6,639 bases of DNA, taken from positions 1-6,639 of the forward strand of contig JAJXWG010000096.1 of assembly GCA_021781695.1 (NCBI GenBank), written 5' to 3'. Position numbers and translations under genes: made by a program. The notes under the pieces are model-generated. The model was not told where the DNA came from, ran no database searches, and worked only from the letters and a program-made list of their open reading frames with translations. Of the stretch, positions 5,121-6,639 are shown in pieces. The number at the start of each line of letters is the position of its first letter. Position 1 is the first letter of the stretch. Source of the stretch: Pseudomonadota bacterium (lineage in GTDB: Bacteria; Pseudomonadota; Gammaproteobacteria; Burkholderiales; Gallionellaceae).

Positions 5121-6269
5121 ATGATCGAACAGCGCAGCCTTGAACGCAATTTCATCCCTCAGCATGTGGCTGGGGCGATTCATTTGTTGCGTGAAAAAAA
5201 AGAGCAGGCAGAACGCGCGCATCGCGACAATAACCGTTTTCTTGCAGTAGCAAGTCATGATTTGCGTCAACCGATACATGCGCTTGGACTATATGTGGCG
5301 GAATTGCGCCGCAAGATTTCCGGTGAAGAAGAGCAGCAGCTGGTGGGGCAAGTGGAACGATCGGTGGATGCCATCGCCCAGCTGATCAATTCCCTGCTTG
5401 ACATAGCAAAGCTGGATGCGGGTGCGGTTAAGCCAAACAAGCAATCCTGCGACATTTCAGGCATTCTGGACAGAGTCCATGCAAACTTTCAGGTGCTGGC
5501 TGAAACCAGACACATACGTCTGGTGATGCATCCGTTGCGTGGGTCTGTCGCCAGCGACCCATTGATGCTGGAAAGAATACTGATGAATCTTGTCAGTAAT
5601 GCCCTGAAATACACACCGCCTCACGGCACAGTGATGGTCGCGTGCAGACGTCGCGGCGCTGACATGGCAATCGAGGTGCGAGACAACGGCATAGGCATAG
5701 ATCAGGAAAGCCAATCCGGCATCTTCTGCGAATATGTCCAGTTGAATGCGCCTGAAATGGATGCACAGAAAGGTCTGGGGCTGGGCTTGTCCATCGTTGA
5801 TCGCCTGGCAAAATTGCTGGGCCATAAAATTACGCTGCGTTCAGCCCCCGGAGTGGGTTCGACCTTTGCGCTGCGAGTCAGCATGGCAAGAACGAACAGG
5901 CAATCCATGCAAAAGGATAAGCTGGCCGGGAAAAAACTGCTGGTCGTGGACAATGATAAGCAGGCGAGGGAAGGCATGGCGATGCTGCTTGCCTCGTGGG
6001 GTTGCGAGGTGTCGGTTGCACGTTCGTCCACCTCCGTGCGTGCCCTGTTGAAAAACGGGGCATGCTGGGATTTGCTTCTTTGCAATTCCGGGCTGTATGG
6101 AACTGTGAGCAAACTCGCGCGTCAGCCATGCATCCTGATCGGAAGCGATGCGAACTCAGGCAGCTTTGCTGATATGACCGGGCATCATTTTCTGGACAGG
6201 CCCGTCAAACCTGCCAAGTTAAGGTGTTTGGTGCAGTTCCTGCTGGAAAATCAGCCAACAGGCATGTGA
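5121..6269 (+). CDS. Sensorless hybrid histidine kinase with degenerate C-terminal receiver
   Basis: The protein has 382 residues. Positions 10-40 form a charged helix with no recognisable sensor or membrane segment. The HisKA domain has phosphorylated His46 in ASHDLRQPIHALGL, the DLRQP variant common in hybrid kinases. The ATPase domain shows Asn160 (NLVSNALKYTPP), G1 DNGIGI at 188-193 and G2 GLGLGLSI from 218, so kinase chemistry looks intact. A receiver-like domain follows (about 271-378): LLVVDNDKQAR, with Asp277 but Asn278, and the conserved Lys363 in DRPVKP. The expected phospho-acceptor position reads LLLCNSGL, with Asn322 instead of Asp, and the following helix is about ten residues short. 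The receiver therefore probably cannot be phosphorylated in the usual way. The ATG has GGGAG seven bases upstream. The partner that receives the phosphate is not evident in the window; the nearby NarL-type regulator already has its own kinase. Confidence 0.9.
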   Translation: MIEQRSLERNFIPQHVAGAIHLLREKKEQAERAHRDNNRFLAVASHDLRQPIHALGLYVAELRRKISGEEEQQLVGQVERSVDAIAQLINSLLDIAKLDAGAVKPNKQSCDISGILDRVHANFQVLAETRHIRLVMHPLRGSVASDPLMLERILMNLVSNALKYTPPHGTVMVACRRRGADMAIEVRDNGIGIDQESQSGIFCEYVQLNAPEMDAQKGLGLGLSIVDRLAKLLGHKITLRSAPGVGSTFALRVSMARTNRQSMQKDKLAGKKLLVVDNDKQAREGMAMLLASWGCEVSVARSSTSVRALLKNGACWDLLLCNSGLYGTVSKLARQPCILIGSDANSGSFADMTGHHFLDRPVKPAKLRCLVQFLLENQPTGM

Positions 6270-6293
6270 AATCGATAGTTACACCGGCTGTTC

Positions 6294-6322
6294 TTGACGT
6301 TACAATGCAGGCTGATTTAGAC
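6294..6322 (+). promoter_or_regulatory. Weak promoter candidate for the flavin reductase gene
   Basis: TTGACG (6294-6299) matches a sigma-70 -35 at five of six positions. The -10 region about 16-18 bases on (around TTTAGAC, 6316-6322) is poor. If real, the transcript would begin within about 15 bases of the ATG, in keeping with the lack of a ribosome site there. Confidence 0.25.
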
Positions 6323-6338
6323 CAACCTCAGCATTCAG

Positions 6339-6639
6339 ATGCAAATCGATCCGTCCCTTCATTCAGTTGCAGACAATTATAAGCTGTTGACCAATCTTGT
6401 GGTGCCGCGTCCAATCGCATGGGTGAGCACCCTGAGTCCAAGCGGCGTGGTCAATCTTGCGCCATTCAGTTTTTTTAATGCAGTTGGCGCCAATCCGCTC
6501 TATCTCATCATCAGCATCGGTCTTAACGACGCTGGTGGAATAAAAGACACTGCAAAGAACATTTTGGCCAATGGAGAATTTGTCGTCAATATGGTGACGG
6601 AAGAGCTGTTCGATGCGATGAATATTTCGGCAGCGGATT
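6339..6639 (+). CDS. Flavin reductase-like FMN-binding protein, partial (3' end outside the window)
   Basis: The first 100 residues are present and the frame is open to the window edge. The opening MQIDPSLHSVADNYKLLTNL is followed by VVPRPIAWVSTLSPSG, VNLAPFSFFNAVGANPLYLIISIG and the DTAKNILANGEFVVNMV block. These mark the split-barrel flavin reductase family (DIM6/NTAB, FMN-binding), whose members reduce flavins or bind FMN using NAD(P)H. In frame, the first start after the TAG at 6318 is this ATG, and it matches where relatives begin. No Shine-Dalgarno sequence is visible. An overlapping ATG at 6305 is in another frame. It lies 69 bp after the kinase gene and may have its own promoter. Confidence 0.9.
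   Translation, partial: MQIDPSLHSVADNYKLLTNLVVPRPIAWVSTLSPSGVVNLAPFSFFNAVGANPLYLIISIGLNDAGGIKDTAKNILANGEFVVNMVTEELFDAMNISAAD

Noticed and set aside
5746..6051. 101-residue plus-strand open frame inside the hybrid kinase
   Set aside because: It is out of frame with a gene whose G2 box and receiver are read in the other frame; Trp/Cys/Arg-rich composition is typical of a shadow frame.

Overview
The window looks like a chromosomal segment of a betaproteobacterium, probably of the Nitrosomonadales (Gallionellaceae or Methylophilaceae-like). This is inferred from the style of the proteins: a soluble PAS-PAS HisKA_3 kinase, a small SAP-domain protein with four cysteines, and a 'DLRQP' type hybrid kinase. 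It is also inferred from a CCTCTC/GAGAGG palindromic repeat of a type common in Beta- and Gammaproteobacteria. Base composition is moderate throughout, and I see no insertion sequence, tRNA, rRNA, CRISPR array or phage gene.

Layout. Positions 49-1551 (minus strand) carry a phosphohexomutase of the phosphomannomutase/phosphoglucomutase family. Its active-site loops are all intact, but it holds an in-frame insertion of a palindromic repeat. A 233-bp divergent intergenic region (1552-1784) contains a 14-bp palindrome resembling an RcsB-type box, placed next to a plausible -10 element. Positions 1785-4020 (plus) are a two-gene two-component operon: a cytoplasmic PAS-PAS histidine kinase and an overlapping NarL/LuxR-family response regulator. 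A second box of the same type lies just downstream (4052-4065). It precedes a small coiled-coil protein (4199-4492) and a closely spaced SAP-domain protein (4514-4714). A structured leader (4734-4800) follows, then a cold-shock protein (4847-5053) and a sensorless hybrid histidine kinase with a degenerate receiver domain (5121-6269). The window ends inside a flavin reductase-like gene (6339 onward).

How the parts may work together. The kinase and regulator form a standard phosphorelay with DNA binding as output. The two RcsB-like boxes, one before the operon and one before the small-protein genes, suggest autoregulation plus control of the downstream genes; this is an inference from sequence similarity only. 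The cold-shock protein and second kinase form a further cluster on the same strand. The second kinase has no recognisable sensor and has Asn where its receiver should carry the phospho-accepting Asp, so the receiver is more likely a protein-interaction or regulatory module than a phosphate acceptor.

Nothing here is clearly a novel defence or mobile system. The points most worth following are the repeat inserted inside the mutase, the paired RcsB-like boxes, the degenerate receiver, and the hairpin-rich leader of the cold-shock gene.
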